Assembly: GCA_958450365.1 (NCBI GenBank)
Contig: CAUEEP010000928.1
Coordinates: 1,395,001 to 1,459,000, forward strand
DNA from: Mesorhabditis belari
Lineage: Eukaryota; Nematoda; Chromadorea; Rhabditida; Rhabditidae
Reading direction: 5' to 3'
Length of the DNA stretch: 64,000 nucleotides
Positions 63,996-64,000 of the stretch are shown piece by piece (position 1 is the first letter of the stretch; every line of letters begins with the position of its first letter). A program made the translations under genes and the position numbers. The notes beneath the pieces were generated by a model that did not search any database, had not been told where the DNA came from, and saw only the letters and a list, made by a program, of their open reading frames with translations.

Positions 63996-64000
63996 AGGAG

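Overview
The window is nuclear DNA of a nematode, most likely a rhabditid. It is AT-rich, its genes are cut into many small exons by introns of mostly 40-60 nt with TTTCAG/TTTTAG acceptors, it encodes the nematode cell-cell fusogen EFF-1, and it holds an interstitial block of degenerate TTAGGC (the nematode telomere unit). Species cannot be told from sequence alone. No bacterial, viral or CRISPR feature was seen.

Ten genes were reconstructed by splicing by hand. Minus strand, in transcription order: mcm-2 (34911-31023), mitochondrial ribosomal protein L30 (30629-29767), ARP2/3 subunit 2 (29532-28087), a C18orf21/RMP24-like zinc-ribbon protein (27795-26851), a small unrecognised four-helix membrane protein (26585-21835) and eff-1 (10362-2345, its signal-peptide exon not found). 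The first five lie head to tail with 234-393 nt between stop and next start and several starts have a splice acceptor just upstream, so they look like a nematode operon. Spermidine synthase (39957-38118, minus) and an R3HDM4-like gene (40798-42622, plus) diverge from a shared 840-nt promoter region. Carnitine palmitoyltransferase 1 (43805-47332, plus) follows, then 10 kb with no convincing gene, then a patched-related (PTR) sterol-sensing-domain gene (57365 to beyond the right edge).

The other half of the window is repeats, concentrated at 0-24 kb and 47-64 kb and often inside introns. There are fold-back/MITE families that share TACCGTA...TACGGTA ends, other fold-back families, a decayed mariner, pogo-like and TTAA-flanked MITEs, many tRNA-headed SINE-like units, a 5S-rRNA-like unit, and long micro- and minisatellites. 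eff-1 and the four-helix gene keep their frames although their introns are packed with such elements.

Most unusual observations: a tandem duplicated spermidine synthase exon whose second copy is frameshifted; a copied exon piece inside an R3HDM4 intron; an orphan PTR exon beside an inverted repeat; a 650-bp composite of two fold-back families present in two inverted copies 14 kb apart; three GC-AG introns; and a nematode candidate for the RNase MRP protein RMP24. No clearly new multi-gene system was found. Exon boundaries come from reading frames, splice signals and remembered family patterns, not from transcripts or database searches.
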